NCBI GenBank assembly: GCA_949293415.1 | Contig: CASFDK010000006.1 | Location: forward strand, 1 to 64,000 | Length of the DNA: 64,000 bases | Source of the DNA: an uncultured Verrucomicrobiota bacterium | GTDB lineage: Bacteria; Verrucomicrobiota; Verrucomicrobiia; Opitutales; Intestinicryptomonadaceae | Direction: 5' to 3' | In this document: positions 54,456 through 61,839 of the stretch, in pieces | How positions within the stretch are numbered: position 1 is the first letter of the stretch | How the letters are laid out: each line of letters opens with the position of its first letter | Notes under the pieces: generated by a model | What the model saw: only the letters and a program-made list of their open reading frames with translations | Told to the model about the DNA's origin: nothing | Database searches by the model: none | Position numbers and translations under genes: made by a program

Positions 54456-54562
54456 TTTGTCGATATACCGCCGTTTTGAAGACAAAAAAAACGCGACACT
54501 CTCTCCGTCGCGAAATAGCCCTATCTGTCGTATGAAAAATACAAGACGGCAGAGCGTAAAAA

Positions 54563-54823
54563 TTACTCGTAGTGAGTCCACATCCTGAGGACTTTCACAA
54601 CTTTTTCTTCGGCGTAAACCTGATAGACAAGGCGGTGTTGGATATTTATCCGTCGGGAATACGCGCCAGTCAAATCGCCCACCAACGCTTCGAACGGGGG
54701 CGGATTTTGGAACGGGTTAACCTCCAAAATCGCAAGCAGATTTTGCGCTTTTTCTTTCAACCCGCTCGAGGCAATCTTTTTTGCGTCCTTTCGGGCTTGC
54801 GCGGTGTAAACCAACTCGAACAT
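54563..54823 (-). CDS. yoeB: YoeB/Txe-type mRNA interferase toxin
   Basis: This 86-residue toxin belongs to the Txe/YoeB family, which cleaves mRNA in the ribosomal A site. YTAQARKDAKKIA starts it, and LTGAYSRRINIQHRLVYQV holds the catalytic Arg and central sheet. The C-terminal MWTHYE carries the active His-Tyr pair. The ATG at 54823 follows the yefM stop by 2 bases; a TTG 9 bases earlier would overlap. Both catalytic residues are present, so it is probably active. Confidence 0.92.
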   Translation of the reverse strand: MFELVYTAQARKDAKKIASSGLKEKAQNLLAILEVNPFQNPPPFEALVGDLTGAYSRRINIQHRLVYQVYAEEKVVKVLRMWTHYE

Positions 54824-54825
54824 TG

Positions 54826-55068
54826 CTACCAACTAAGCTTTTTGGAGCATTTGGAAATCGGCGTTTTCATACCCTTTTTGATGGATTCGCCCATCCCCTT
54901 TATCGAGTTAAGATACAGCGTCTCCTGTATGGCGTTCCAGTCGGATTCGGACACCATAACGGCGTTTGCGCGCTTGCCCGTAATTACGACGGGCGTGGAG
55001 GTTTCGGCAACCTCGTCGATAAGCGAGTAGAGCCTTTTCCTTGCAAAGGTAGAAGATATTGCGGTCAT
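54826..55068 (-). CDS. yefM: YefM/Phd-type antitoxin
   Basis: This 80-residue antitoxin neutralises YoeB and represses the operon. ISSTFARKRLYSLIDEVAET is the DNA-binding N-terminus. TPVVITGKRANAVMVSESDWNAIQET is the Phd/YefM core and the C-terminal helix binds the toxin. It is placed first, as usual. A CGTACGC-N4-GCGTACG inverted repeat lies 26 bp upstream and is the likely operator. It is a type II module on a core-gene background, with no IS nearby. Confidence 0.92.
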   Translation of the reverse strand: MTAISSTFARKRLYSLIDEVAETSTPVVITGKRANAVMVSESDWNAIQETLYLNSIKGMGESIKKGMKTPISKCSKKLSW

Positions 55069-55093
55069 AGTAATCCTTTCTTTCGATTATCAC

Positions 55094-55111
55094 CGTACGC
55101 GATTGCGTACG
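55094..55111 (-). promoter_or_regulatory. yefM-yoeB operator
   Basis: CGTACGC-GATT-GCGTACG is an inverted repeat with 7-bp arms just upstream of yefM. TGTCAA (TTGACA on the minus strand) lies a few bases further out. It fits binding by a YefM dimer. Confidence 0.62.
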
Positions 55112-55171
55112 TTTTTGTCAAGAATATTATCGGAACAATTCCCGATTGCCGAAATGCCCCCTTAAAACAGA

Positions 55172-55201
55172 GACATCCCGAACCGTTCGGTTCGGGATGT
55201 C
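55172..55201. terminator. perfect 13-bp hairpin
   Basis: GACATCCCGAACC-GTTC-GGTTCGGGATGTC has 13 fully paired bases. It lies between yefM and the Bax-inhibitor gene. The T-tract is weak on both sides (CTGTTTT on the minus strand), so it could be a terminator of the Bax-inhibitor gene or an mRNA-stabilising hairpin. Confidence 0.55.
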
Positions 55202-55288
55202 GCCTACTATCACTACTGTCGGCCTGCGCCGTGGGGAAATTTTCCGCTACAGACTTTTCATCGACCCGTTGCGGAAAAACTTAAATTT

Positions 55289-55993
55289 CTACCGTCTGCT
55301 GTTCAACAGAATCTGCAAAATATACCAAAACAGCATCGCTATCGAGGCAAACAACCCCAACGCCGCCGCAACATACTGGTTTTCGCCATAACGGTAGATT
55401 GTCGCACCGGTCTGGTATAGCACCGCAACCGTCGCAAAGCCCGCCATCGCAAGAGAGAACCACAATCCCAACTGCCATCCGAAAATCAGGGCGCAAACTA
55501 TCACACCGAGCGACACGAAAAAGCCCATCGACAAAAACGCCCCCAAGAACGAGAAGTCTTTGCCCGTCAGGAAAACGACCGCCGTCAGACCGCCGACAAG
55601 GGAAAGCGTGAGAATCGCCGCCTGTCCGATTGTGTCGGGCGCGATTGCATTCGCCAAGAGCAGAAGCGGCAGAAACACGACAGCCTCCGCCGCCACGTAA
55701 AGATACAATCCCGCATACTGTTTGCCTATCGAAGAGGGCTGCAACGCCCAAGTGTTCGCAAGCCACGAAATCCCCATAAAGGCGAAAAGCACGACAAGCC
55801 AGTTGCGCCCCGAAACCATCGTCTGCGCAAGCTCTATCGCGGGCTGCCATTGCATCAGAAGCCCCTCGATTCCGATAAAGACGAGAATCGCCAACGCCAA
55901 ATTGAAATATGTTTTTTTGAGAAAAACCGCGCGCGATGCCGACCGCTCGGCATTGCCCAAAAACGAAGCTCCGCAAGCATCCCTGTTTTCCAT
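55289..55993 (-). CDS. Bax inhibitor-1 family membrane protein
   Basis: This 234-residue inner-membrane protein has seven hydrophobic segments and the pattern of the YccA/YbhL/TMBIM group. TLSLVGGLTAVVFLTGKDFS, LGAFLSMGFFVSLG and TGATIYRYGENQYVAAALGLF are diagnostic, with the acidic pair region near the C-terminus. Bacterial members modulate FtsH proteolysis or act as calcium leak channels. The start at 55993 (MENRDACGASF) has GAAAGGAAT upstream. It is divergent from rph. Confidence 0.87.
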   Translation of the reverse strand: MENRDACGASFLGNAERSASRAVFLKKTYFNLALAILVFIGIEGLLMQWQPAIELAQTMVSGRNWLVVLFAFMGISWLANTWALQPSSIGKQYAGLYLYVAAEAVVFLPLLLLANAIAPDTIGQAAILTLSLVGGLTAVVFLTGKDFSFLGAFLSMGFFVSLGVIVCALIFGWQLGLWFSLAMAGFATVAVLYQTGATIYRYGENQYVAAALGLFASIAMLFWYILQILLNSRR

Positions 55994-56053
55994 AAAAAGT
56001 ATTCCTTTCAATAATATTCTTGTGAAATAAAAACGCCGTAATATTAACGGAAA

Positions 56054-56308
56054 AACAATGGAAAATGAAAGAGAAAAATTGGAATTCGAATTTTCCGCGC
56101 GCGGCGACGCCGCGCTGCTTAGGCTTGTCAAATCGGGCTTCAGAGGGTGGCTTTGGGGTTCGACGGCGATGTAAGCGTATTCGACATACGTGTCATTGCC
56201 GACGAAAACCGAAACGCCCTATCAAGCCGGATTTCACAAGCCCAAATACAAACTCGAGATATGCCTTATTTGCAACAATGGAAAATGAAAGAGAAAAATT
56301 GGAATTCG
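56054..56308. repeat. 35-bp direct repeat of the rph start flanking element C
   Basis: A perfect 35-bp sequence occurs at 56054-56088 and again at 56274-56308. Both copies carry the first ten codons of rph (AACAATGGAAAATG onward). Between them lies 185 bp with repeat element C. The first copy opens a 38-codon frame (MENEREKLEFEFSARGD...) that ends inside the element at 56174; the second copy starts the real rph. This looks like an insertion that duplicated its target or a repair event. Confidence 0.9.
56099..56242. repeat. bipartite hairpin element, copy C
   Basis: The small stem-loop is GCGCGGC-GAC-GCCGCGC (56099-56115). Compared with copy A (GCTTGGC-GTA-GCCAAGC) both sides of the stem have changed together. 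The 121-bp hairpin at 56122-56242 has ends GGCTTGTCAAATCGGGCTT and AAGCCGGATTTCACAAGCC (17 of 19 pair). Its core is GTAAGCGTATTCGACATACG. It lies between the Bax-inhibitor gene and rph and is flanked by the 35-bp duplication. Confidence 0.85.
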
Positions 56309-57033
56309 CCCGCTCCGACGGAAGAGCCTGCGATCAAACCCGCCCCATAAAATTCGAAACGTCAGTAGCCCCCAACGCCACGGGTTCGGTACTCGTTTCG
56401 TTCGGCAACACAAAAGTCATCTGCGCGGCGACGGCAGAAAAGCGTCTCCCCGCTTGGATGAACACCCTCACCCCGCCCAAAGGCTGGATTAGCGCGGAAT
56501 ACTCAATGCTGCCCTACTCCACACTCTCGCGCAAACAACGCGCATCGTCGGCGGGCAAGGTAGACGGACGCTCGGTCGAAATCCAGCGGCTCATTGGACG
56601 CTCAATCCGCGCAGTCGCCGACCTCGAAAAAATCGCGGGAATCACAATCTGGCTCGACTGCGACGTTCTGCAGGCAGACGGCGGCACGCGTACCGCGTCG
56701 ATTAGCGGCGCATACGTTGCCGCAAAACTCGCCGTAAAAAAACTGCTCGCTTCGGGCGACATCGCCGAAGACCCGTTCCGCGACTCGGTGGCGGCAATAA
56801 GCGTAGGTGTGTGCGACGGCAAAACCGTCCTTGACCTTCCGTACGAAGAAGACAAAGACGCGGAAGTAGACGCGAACATCGTTATGACGGGGTCGGGGAA
56901 ATTCGTCGAAATTCAGGCAAGCGGCGAAGAAGCCGTCTTCGACGACTCCCAACTTGCGCAATTCCTTTCTCTGGCGAGAATCGGCACGCAAAAAATCGCG
57001 AAACTTCAGGAGGAGACAATTAAAAATGGATAA
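56278..57033 (+). CDS. rph: ribonuclease PH
   Basis: This 251-residue phosphorolytic 3'-5' exoribonuclease trims tRNA precursors. Motifs are RPIKFETSVAPNATGSVLVSFG, GWISAEYSMLP, GRSVEIQRLIGRSIRA, CDVLQADGGTRTASISG and LPYEEDKDAEVDANIVMTG. The start (MENEREKLEFARSDGR) is the downstream copy of the 35-bp repeat; the upstream copy is out of context. Its stop overlaps the next gene by 8 bases. Confidence 0.95.
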   Translation: MENEREKLEFARSDGRACDQTRPIKFETSVAPNATGSVLVSFGNTKVICAATAEKRLPAWMNTLTPPKGWISAEYSMLPYSTLSRKQRASSAGKVDGRSVEIQRLIGRSIRAVADLEKIAGITIWLDCDVLQADGGTRTASISGAYVAAKLAVKKLLASGDIAEDPFRDSVAAISVGVCDGKTVLDLPYEEDKDAEVDANIVMTGSGKFVEIQASGEEAVFDDSQLAQFLSLARIGTQKIAKLQEETIKNG

Positions 57034-57337
57034 AATGCGTCAGGCGTTGGAAAGGTTCCGCAATCCGTACTCTTGCGCCCAAACAATCTGGGCGGCATAC
57101 GGCGGCGGGGACGACAGACTCGACGAAATGAAAGCCAACAGCGGCGGGCGAGCCCCCGACAATATGTGCGGGGCACTCTACGCCGCGCTGCAAATCCTGC
57201 CCGAAGGGAAACGGCGGGAAACCGAAGAAAAATTCGCAAAACTGGCGGGATCGACAAAATGCCTTGAAATAAAGACGAAATTCAAGACCCCCTGCCAAGA
57301 CTGCGTAAAATTTGCGGCAACTTTACTCGAGAAATAA
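57026..57337 (+). CDS. C_GCAxxG_C_C family probable redox protein
   Basis: This 103-residue protein has the spaced Cys pattern of this small family: SCAQTIWAAYG near residue 17, NMCGALYAAL near 47, then single Cys at about 77, 88 and 91 (CQDC). The Cys residues probably hold a metal or form redox disulfides. It starts inside the last codons of rph (ATGGATAA), so translation is coupled. A terminator follows. The function is unknown. Confidence 0.75.
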   Translation: MDKMRQALERFRNPYSCAQTIWAAYGGGDDRLDEMKANSGGRAPDNMCGALYAALQILPEGKRRETEEKFAKLAGSTKCLEIKTKFKTPCQDCVKFAATLLEK

Positions 57338-57355
57338 CGCAACGAAACAGCATTC

Positions 57356-57384
57356 GGCGGCGACATTTCGTTGCCGCCTTTTTT
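57356..57384 (+). terminator. terminator of rph operon
   Basis: GGCGGCGAC (57356-57364), ATTTC loop and GTTGCCGCC (57370-57378) are followed by T6. Confidence 0.85.
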
Positions 57385-57415
57385 GTGCATTGAAATAACG
57401 ATAACGCAAATACAC

Positions 57416-57719
57416 AAAAAAGCGAAACGCAAATATCGCCTGCGGCTTCTCCGCCAACCCTTTAGGCTTGCAAGGTTGGGATGAGATGGGCGGCTTTGCT
57501 TTTGAGCGATGATGTAAGCGTATTTAACATACGTGTCATCGTCGTTCAAAAAAGCGAAACGCACATATCGCCCGCGGCTTCTCCGCCAACCCTTTAGGCT
57601 TGCGAGGTTGGGATGAGATGGGCGGCTTTGCTTTTGAACGATGATGTAAGCGTATTTTACATACGTGTCATCGTCGTTCAAAAAAGCGAAACGCACATAT
57701 CGCCCAACCTCGCAAGCCT
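57416..57719. repeat. bipartite hairpin element, tandem copies D
   Basis: Two 132-bp direct copies (57416-57547, 57548-57679) and a partial third share GCGG-CTTCT-CCGC, GGCTTGC, the core GTAAGCGTATTT-ACATACG and AAAGCGAAACGCACATATCG. The last copy forms a complete 124-bp hairpin (57596-57719) with perfect 17-bp ends (AGGCTTGCGAGGTTGGG and its complement). Because 132 is a multiple of three, a false repetitive protein can be read across it. Confidence 0.85.
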
Positions 57720-58223
57720 AAAAAAAGAACGTCCTCTTTCGAGGACGCCTTTATTAACCTACTCTACTACTCTTTCCCGAAAAGACATTTTTCAACGCCT
57801 TTTCGAAAATTCTTCCGAGAAAAACACAAATCCCCTTCGGATTGACATCGGGGCGGTTTTTCGGATTGCGGGAACGATTGTAGCATCTTAATACGCAATT
57901 TCCAAACTTTTAAATCGGGTATGTTTGCAAATTTAGGTATCAAACGCCGCCCATACAAAACGAAACGGGATTTGTTGTCAACAATTTTATCAGCAAATAA
58001 ATACAAAACTTGAAACCGCGCGGCTGAAACCGCAAAAAAGCGCAGTGCGTAAAAAAAATCGCGATAAGACGGACAAAAATTTTATAAAAATTCCGCAATC
58101 GGGGAATGAAATTTGCGCAAATACGGACTCGTCGCCGCAAAAGAAAAAAATACGAAGAATTTGCTTGCACGACGGTTAGTTATGATATTCCATGGAACGC
58201 TTTCTGACAATCGCACGGTGTGG
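57720..58223. other. non-coding region before rpsB
   Basis: No gene is supported in these 500 bp. The sequence is AT-richer than average with many A runs. Part of it lies in the distant leader of rpsB. No riboswitch or RNA family is recognised. Confidence 0.45.
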
Positions 58224-58252
58224 TTGTCGATAAAATCAACCTCAAATATGAT
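58224..58252 (+). promoter_or_regulatory. promoter of rpsB-tsf
   Basis: TTGTCG (58224-58229), 17 bp and TATGAT (58247-58252) lie 43 bp before the rpsB ATG. A small TTTGC-TAAA-GCAAA hairpin and GGAG follow in the leader. Confidence 0.5.
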
Positions 58253-58294
58253 AATATCCCAGGTTTGCTAAAGCAAATACGGAGCAATAAAACT

Positions 58295-59053
58295 ATGAAT
58301 ATCACACTCAAAGACCTCCTCGACGCAGGCGTACACTTTGGACACCAAACACGCCGCTGGAACCCGAAATCAAAGCCCTATGTTTACGATCACCGCTCGG
58401 GGGTTTCGATTATCGACCTCGAAAAAACCTACGCCCAAATCGAAAAGGCGATAGCTTTCCTCGAAGAAATCGTAGCTTCGAACAAGGACGTTATGTTCAT
58501 CGGCACGAAACGCCAAGCGCAGGAAATCCTCCGCGAAGCCGCAACGATGTGCAATATGCCTTTCTGCGTAAACCGCTGGCTCGGCGGCACACTGACAAAC
58601 TTCGAAACAATCCAGTCGAGCCTCAAGAAATACAAGAAGTTCCTCGATATGGAAGCTTCGGGCGCGCTCGACAAGCTCTACGCCAAGGAAGCCGCGGCAA
58701 TCCGTCGCGAAATGGACAGAATGAACCGCAATTTCGAAGGTATCAAGGAAATCAAGAAGCTCCCCGGCGCGGCCTTCATCGTCGACATCAAGAACGAAGA
58801 AATCGCGGTTGCGGAATGCCGAAAGCTCGGAATCCCCGTCGTCGCAATCGTCGACACGAACTCCGACCCGACGCTCGTAGACTACCCGATTCCCGCTAAC
58901 GACGACGCTGTAAAGAGCATCCGCCTCATCACGGAAGTCATCGTCGAAGCAATCCAGAACGGACTCAGCCGCCGCACGGTTCAGGTAAAGAACCCGCAGA
59001 TCGTCTCCAAGAAGGAAGAAGCTCTCGCGACAGCCGAAGAGCCCAAAGCATAA
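58295..59053 (+). CDS. rpsB: 30S ribosomal protein S2
   Basis: This 252-residue S2 has the signatures LLDAGVHFGHQTRRWNPKSK, NRWLGGTLTNFETI and PVVAIVDTNSDPTLVDYPIPANDDAVKSI. The start at 58295 (MNITLKDLLDAG) is set by GGAG 11 bases upstream and by homology. It is followed by tsf after 21 bp, the conserved pair. A short Lys/Glu tail (SKKEEALATAEEPKA) is lineage-specific. Confidence 0.97.
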   Translation: MNITLKDLLDAGVHFGHQTRRWNPKSKPYVYDHRSGVSIIDLEKTYAQIEKAIAFLEEIVASNKDVMFIGTKRQAQEILREAATMCNMPFCVNRWLGGTLTNFETIQSSLKKYKKFLDMEASGALDKLYAKEAAAIRREMDRMNRNFEGIKEIKKLPGAAFIVDIKNEEIAVAECRKLGIPVVAIVDTNSDPTLVDYPIPANDDAVKSIRLITEVIVEAIQNGLSRRTVQVKNPQIVSKKEEALATAEEPKA

Positions 59054-59074
59054 CCCAAACAAAATTTAATCGCT

Positions 59075-59665
59075 ATGCAAATTACTGCAAAAATGGTAAG
59101 CGACCTCCGCGCGACAACGGGCGCAGGTCTGATGGACTGCAAAAAAGCCCTCGCGGAAGCCGAAGGCAACGAAGAAAAGGCAATCGAAATTCTCCGCAAG
59201 AAGGGCGTTGCAACCGCAGCAAAGAAGGCGGGAAGAACGGCTTCGCAGGGCTTGGTTGCCGCATACATCCACTCGAACAACAAGGTGGGCGTTCTCATCG
59301 AAGTTGCCTGTGAATCCGACTTCGTTGCAAAGAACGAAGACTTCAAGGCTTTCGTGCGCGACCTGTGTATGCACATCGCGGCTGCCGCCCCCATCTGCAT
59401 TTCGCGCGAAGAAGTTCCCGCGGATCTGGTTGCCAAGGAACGCGAAATCGCCCTTGCACAGCTGGCAGAAGACAAGAAACCCGACGCAATCAAGCAAAAG
59501 ATTGTGGACGGCAAAATCGACAAATTCATCTCGGGAATTTGCCTGCTCGAACAGCCCTTTGTCAAGGACGACAAGATGACAATCGGCGATTTGATTACCC
59601 ACAAGGTTGCCACAATCGGCGAAAAAATCGAAGTAAAGCGTTTCACACGCTACCAGATCGGCTAA
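59075..59665 (+). CDS. tsf: elongation factor Ts, short form
   Basis: This 196-residue EF-Ts recharges EF-Tu with GTP. The N-terminal UBA-like part KMVSDLRATTGAGLMDCKKAL and ALAEAEGNEEKAIEILRKKG are typical. The core is shorter than in E. coli (283 residues), resembling the compact form found in several phyla. CLLEQPFVKDDKMTIGDL is the C-terminal coiled-coil/core block. A terminator follows. Confidence 0.96.
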   Translation: MQITAKMVSDLRATTGAGLMDCKKALAEAEGNEEKAIEILRKKGVATAAKKAGRTASQGLVAAYIHSNNKVGVLIEVACESDFVAKNEDFKAFVRDLCMHIAAAAPICISREEVPADLVAKEREIALAQLAEDKKPDAIKQKIVDGKIDKFISGICLLEQPFVKDDKMTIGDLITHKVATIGEKIEVKRFTRYQIG

Positions 59666-59689
59666 CCGATATTTCGAAAGAAACAAAAA

Positions 59690-59720
59690 ACGGTTTCGGG
59701 ATTCCCGAGACCGTTTTTTT
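59690..59720 (+). terminator. terminator of rpsB-tsf
   Basis: ACGGTTTCGGG, ATT loop and CCCGAGACCGT are followed by T7. Confidence 0.88.
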
Positions 59721-59760
59721 GTGCCCGCAAAAATCCGCGGAATGCCGAGTTTGCACAATA

Positions 59761-60309
59761 TCAATCGTCGCCGTAGTAGAAAACCGCAATTATGTATATG
59801 GCTACGCCTATCGTTATGCCGCAGTCGGCAACATTGAACGCCGGCCAGCGGTAGTTTATAATCGGCAAATGCACGTCGATGAAATCGATAACGTGCCCGA
59901 AACGCATACGGTCAATCAGATTTCCGATGACCCCGCCCGCAAAAATGCCGAGCGCAACGCGCCCCCAAAAGTGGGCAAACCCCAAGCTGCGGCGGAAAAG
60001 CCAGACCGCAAAAAGCGCGATTATCGCAATCGACGCGAGCAGATAGGTCTGCCCCGACAAAATCCCCCACGCCGCGCCCTCGTTTGTGATGTGCACAATG
60101 TAAAGGAAGTTGTCGACAACCGCTATCGGCTTGTTTTCGCCGTTGAAATGATAGGTCGGGCTACCGTACGACCACGCGATACTTTTGATTATCGCGTACT
60201 TTGTGATTTGGTCTGCGACAATCGTAAGAAACGCCGCCACGAAAAAGGCTCGCGACGGCACTTGTGCGACATCGCCCTTGCGTACGACATTTGAGCGGGA
60301 ACGAGCCAT
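59761..60309 (-). CDS. lspA: lipoprotein signal peptidase II
   Basis: This 182-residue aspartic membrane protease cleaves prolipoprotein signal peptides. Four hydrophobic helices are present, and the catalytic Asp residues are in GNLIDRMRFGHVIDFIDVH and FNVADCGITIG. TNEGAAWGI is the third conserved box. It has a longer basic N-terminus (MARSRSNVVRKGDV) than E. coli. It follows the DksA/TraR gene by 6 bp and that gene follows ileS by 3 bp. The window encodes several lipoproteins that need it. Confidence 0.95.
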   Translation of the reverse strand: MARSRSNVVRKGDVAQVPSRAFFVAAFLTIVADQITKYAIIKSIAWSYGSPTYHFNGENKPIAVVDNFLYIVHITNEGAAWGILSGQTYLLASIAIIALFAVWLFRRSLGFAHFWGRVALGIFAGGVIGNLIDRMRFGHVIDFIDVHLPIINYRWPAFNVADCGITIGVAIYIIAVFYYGDD

Positions 60310-60315
60310 ATCCGA

Positions 60316-61836
60316 CTACGAACCAGCCTCCTCTTCGGAGTCCGACTGCGGGGCCTCGCCCATATCGTAAATCGACGCCCTGCGGCTGTCCTTTACGCGC
60401 TTTGCCTCGCGTTCCTTGATTTCCTGCCCCTCCTTCGTACAACGCGTGTAGGGAATTGACATCAGACGCGATTCGGGAATGGGCTTGCCCGTTATTTCGC
60501 AAATTCCGTAAGTGCCGTTTTTGATGCGCTTGATTGCCTCTTCGATTTCGGAAAGAACTTCCTTTTGATTCGAGATGAGATTGTAGGCCATATCTCGCTC
60601 GAAACTTTCGCTGCCCGCGTCGGCAAGGTGCTGACCGTACGACGACAGGTCGCCCGCGTCGTCCTTGGCGGAACGCCTGAGCACTTCTGCGGAACGTTCC
60701 TTTACGCCGCTCGAATGGTGCTTTCTGAGATCCACGAGCATTTTGTAGTATTTTTTCCACTTGCGCGGAACGTCCTGTTCTTCGAGCTTTTCGTGCGACT
60801 GCGCGACAACGGGGTTTAGCCCGAGAATGTCGAAGACCGTTGCGACTGCAAGCGGCTTGCGGGGCACGACCTGTTGGGAGACGGGCTTCGCCGCGGCGGG
60901 CTGAACCGTCTTCGATTTGACCGCAGATTTTTCGGTTTTCTGCTGCGCCGACATCGAATCGCGTTTTTCGAAGTACGCGTCGAGGTCTTCAATCGAAAAA
61001 TAAATGTTGTGGGAGGGGCGCAGATGCCCCTTCGAACCGCCCGTAGATTCGGGAATGCGCTGCGGCTGGACAGCCTTCTTTGCTTGCGACGTTTCCGCCT
61101 CTTTGGAAACCGCCGCCGCAGATTTCTCCGCTTTTGCGGCGGGCTTTGCGGCGGATTTTTTTGCGCCCTTTTCGGGCTTCGGCGCGGTAGTTTTCTTTGC
61201 TGCCGCCTGTTTGGGCGCGGGTTGTTTTTTCTCGGGCTTTTTGAGCTTGTTGACGGGGGTTTTTACCGCCGCGGACTTTTTCGGAGCGGCGGATTTGGTT
61301 TTTGAAGTTTCGTTTTTTTTCACGTTTTTTGCCGTCGCGGTTGCGACTTTGCCTGTCGCCTTTTTGGGCGTTGCAATTTTTTTCGGCGCGGCCTTTGCAT
61401 TCACCGCCGCGCGCAGTTTTTTGATGTCGGGCTTTGCCGACTTCGTTTTTTGTTGCGCCTTTGCGGGCGCGGATTTCTTCGGGGTAGCGGGCATTTTCGC
61501 CTTTTTTGCGTTTTTCGAATTTGAAACCGTCCGCGGTTTCGGCTTCGCGCCTTTCGGCCGAACCGATTTTGCCTTTTTGTCGGTAGAGCCGCGCCGCCGA
61601 ACTTTCGTCGGCGCGGATTTACCCGCCTGCTTTTTCGGCGCGGAATGTTTCTTCGGCGGTTTTTTCGCGGATGTTTTGCCCGCAACCGCCTTGACGGTTT
61701 TTTTTGACACGGTTTTGACCGCTCCGCCGCCGTTGCCCTTCGGTTTCGACGCGGACTTTGAAGCCGCCGCCGTTTTCTTCGGCAACGGTTTGGAGGTTTT
61801 CTTTACTGTCTTTTGGGGAGCGGTCTTTTTTGCCAT
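60316..61836 (-). CDS. DksA/TraR-family protein with histone-H1-like N-terminus
   Basis: In this 506-residue protein the first ~265 residues are a low-complexity Lys/Ala/Pro tract (KKTA, PKKSA, AAKK units) like histone H1 or AlgP, expected to bind DNA or RNA. The C-terminal ~130 residues are a DksA/TraR domain, with a coiled-coil (VLSEIEEAIKRIKNGTYG) and a zinc-finger-like end, ICEITGKPIPESRLMSIPYTRC. Only one Cys of each CxxC pair remains (CEIT, CTKE), so zinc binding is doubtful. A linker segment IYFSIEDLDAYFEKRD lies between. It sits between ileS and lspA in one tight operon. Confidence 0.85.
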   Translation of the reverse strand: MAKKTAPQKTVKKTSKPLPKKTAAASKSASKPKGNGGGAVKTVSKKTVKAVAGKTSAKKPPKKHSAPKKQAGKSAPTKVRRRGSTDKKAKSVRPKGAKPKPRTVSNSKNAKKAKMPATPKKSAPAKAQQKTKSAKPDIKKLRAAVNAKAAPKKIATPKKATGKVATATAKNVKKNETSKTKSAAPKKSAAVKTPVNKLKKPEKKQPAPKQAAAKKTTAPKPEKGAKKSAAKPAAKAEKSAAAVSKEAETSQAKKAVQPQRIPESTGGSKGHLRPSHNIYFSIEDLDAYFEKRDSMSAQQKTEKSAVKSKTVQPAAAKPVSQQVVPRKPLAVATVFDILGLNPVVAQSHEKLEEQDVPRKWKKYYKMLVDLRKHHSSGVKERSAEVLRRSAKDDAGDLSSYGQHLADAGSESFERDMAYNLISNQKEVLSEIEEAIKRIKNGTYGICEITGKPIPESRLMSIPYTRCTKEGQEIKEREAKRVKDSRRASIYDMGEAPQSDSEEEAGS

Positions 61837-61839
61837 AAT

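Noticed and set aside
55094-55140. Full sigma-70 promoter for yefM with TTGACA and GATAAT.
   Set aside because: The spacing is about 24 bp, too long; only the inverted repeat is kept as a likely operator.
57178-57696. Minus-strand frame with a repeated 44-residue unit that looks like a repeat protein.
   Set aside because: It is the translation of the 132-bp tandem hairpin repeats and runs into the antisense of the redox gene; the unit length being a multiple of three keeps it open.
57416-57719. CRISPR array.
   Set aside because: Units are 132 bp, adjacent without unique spacers, and palindromic; no cas genes are in the window.
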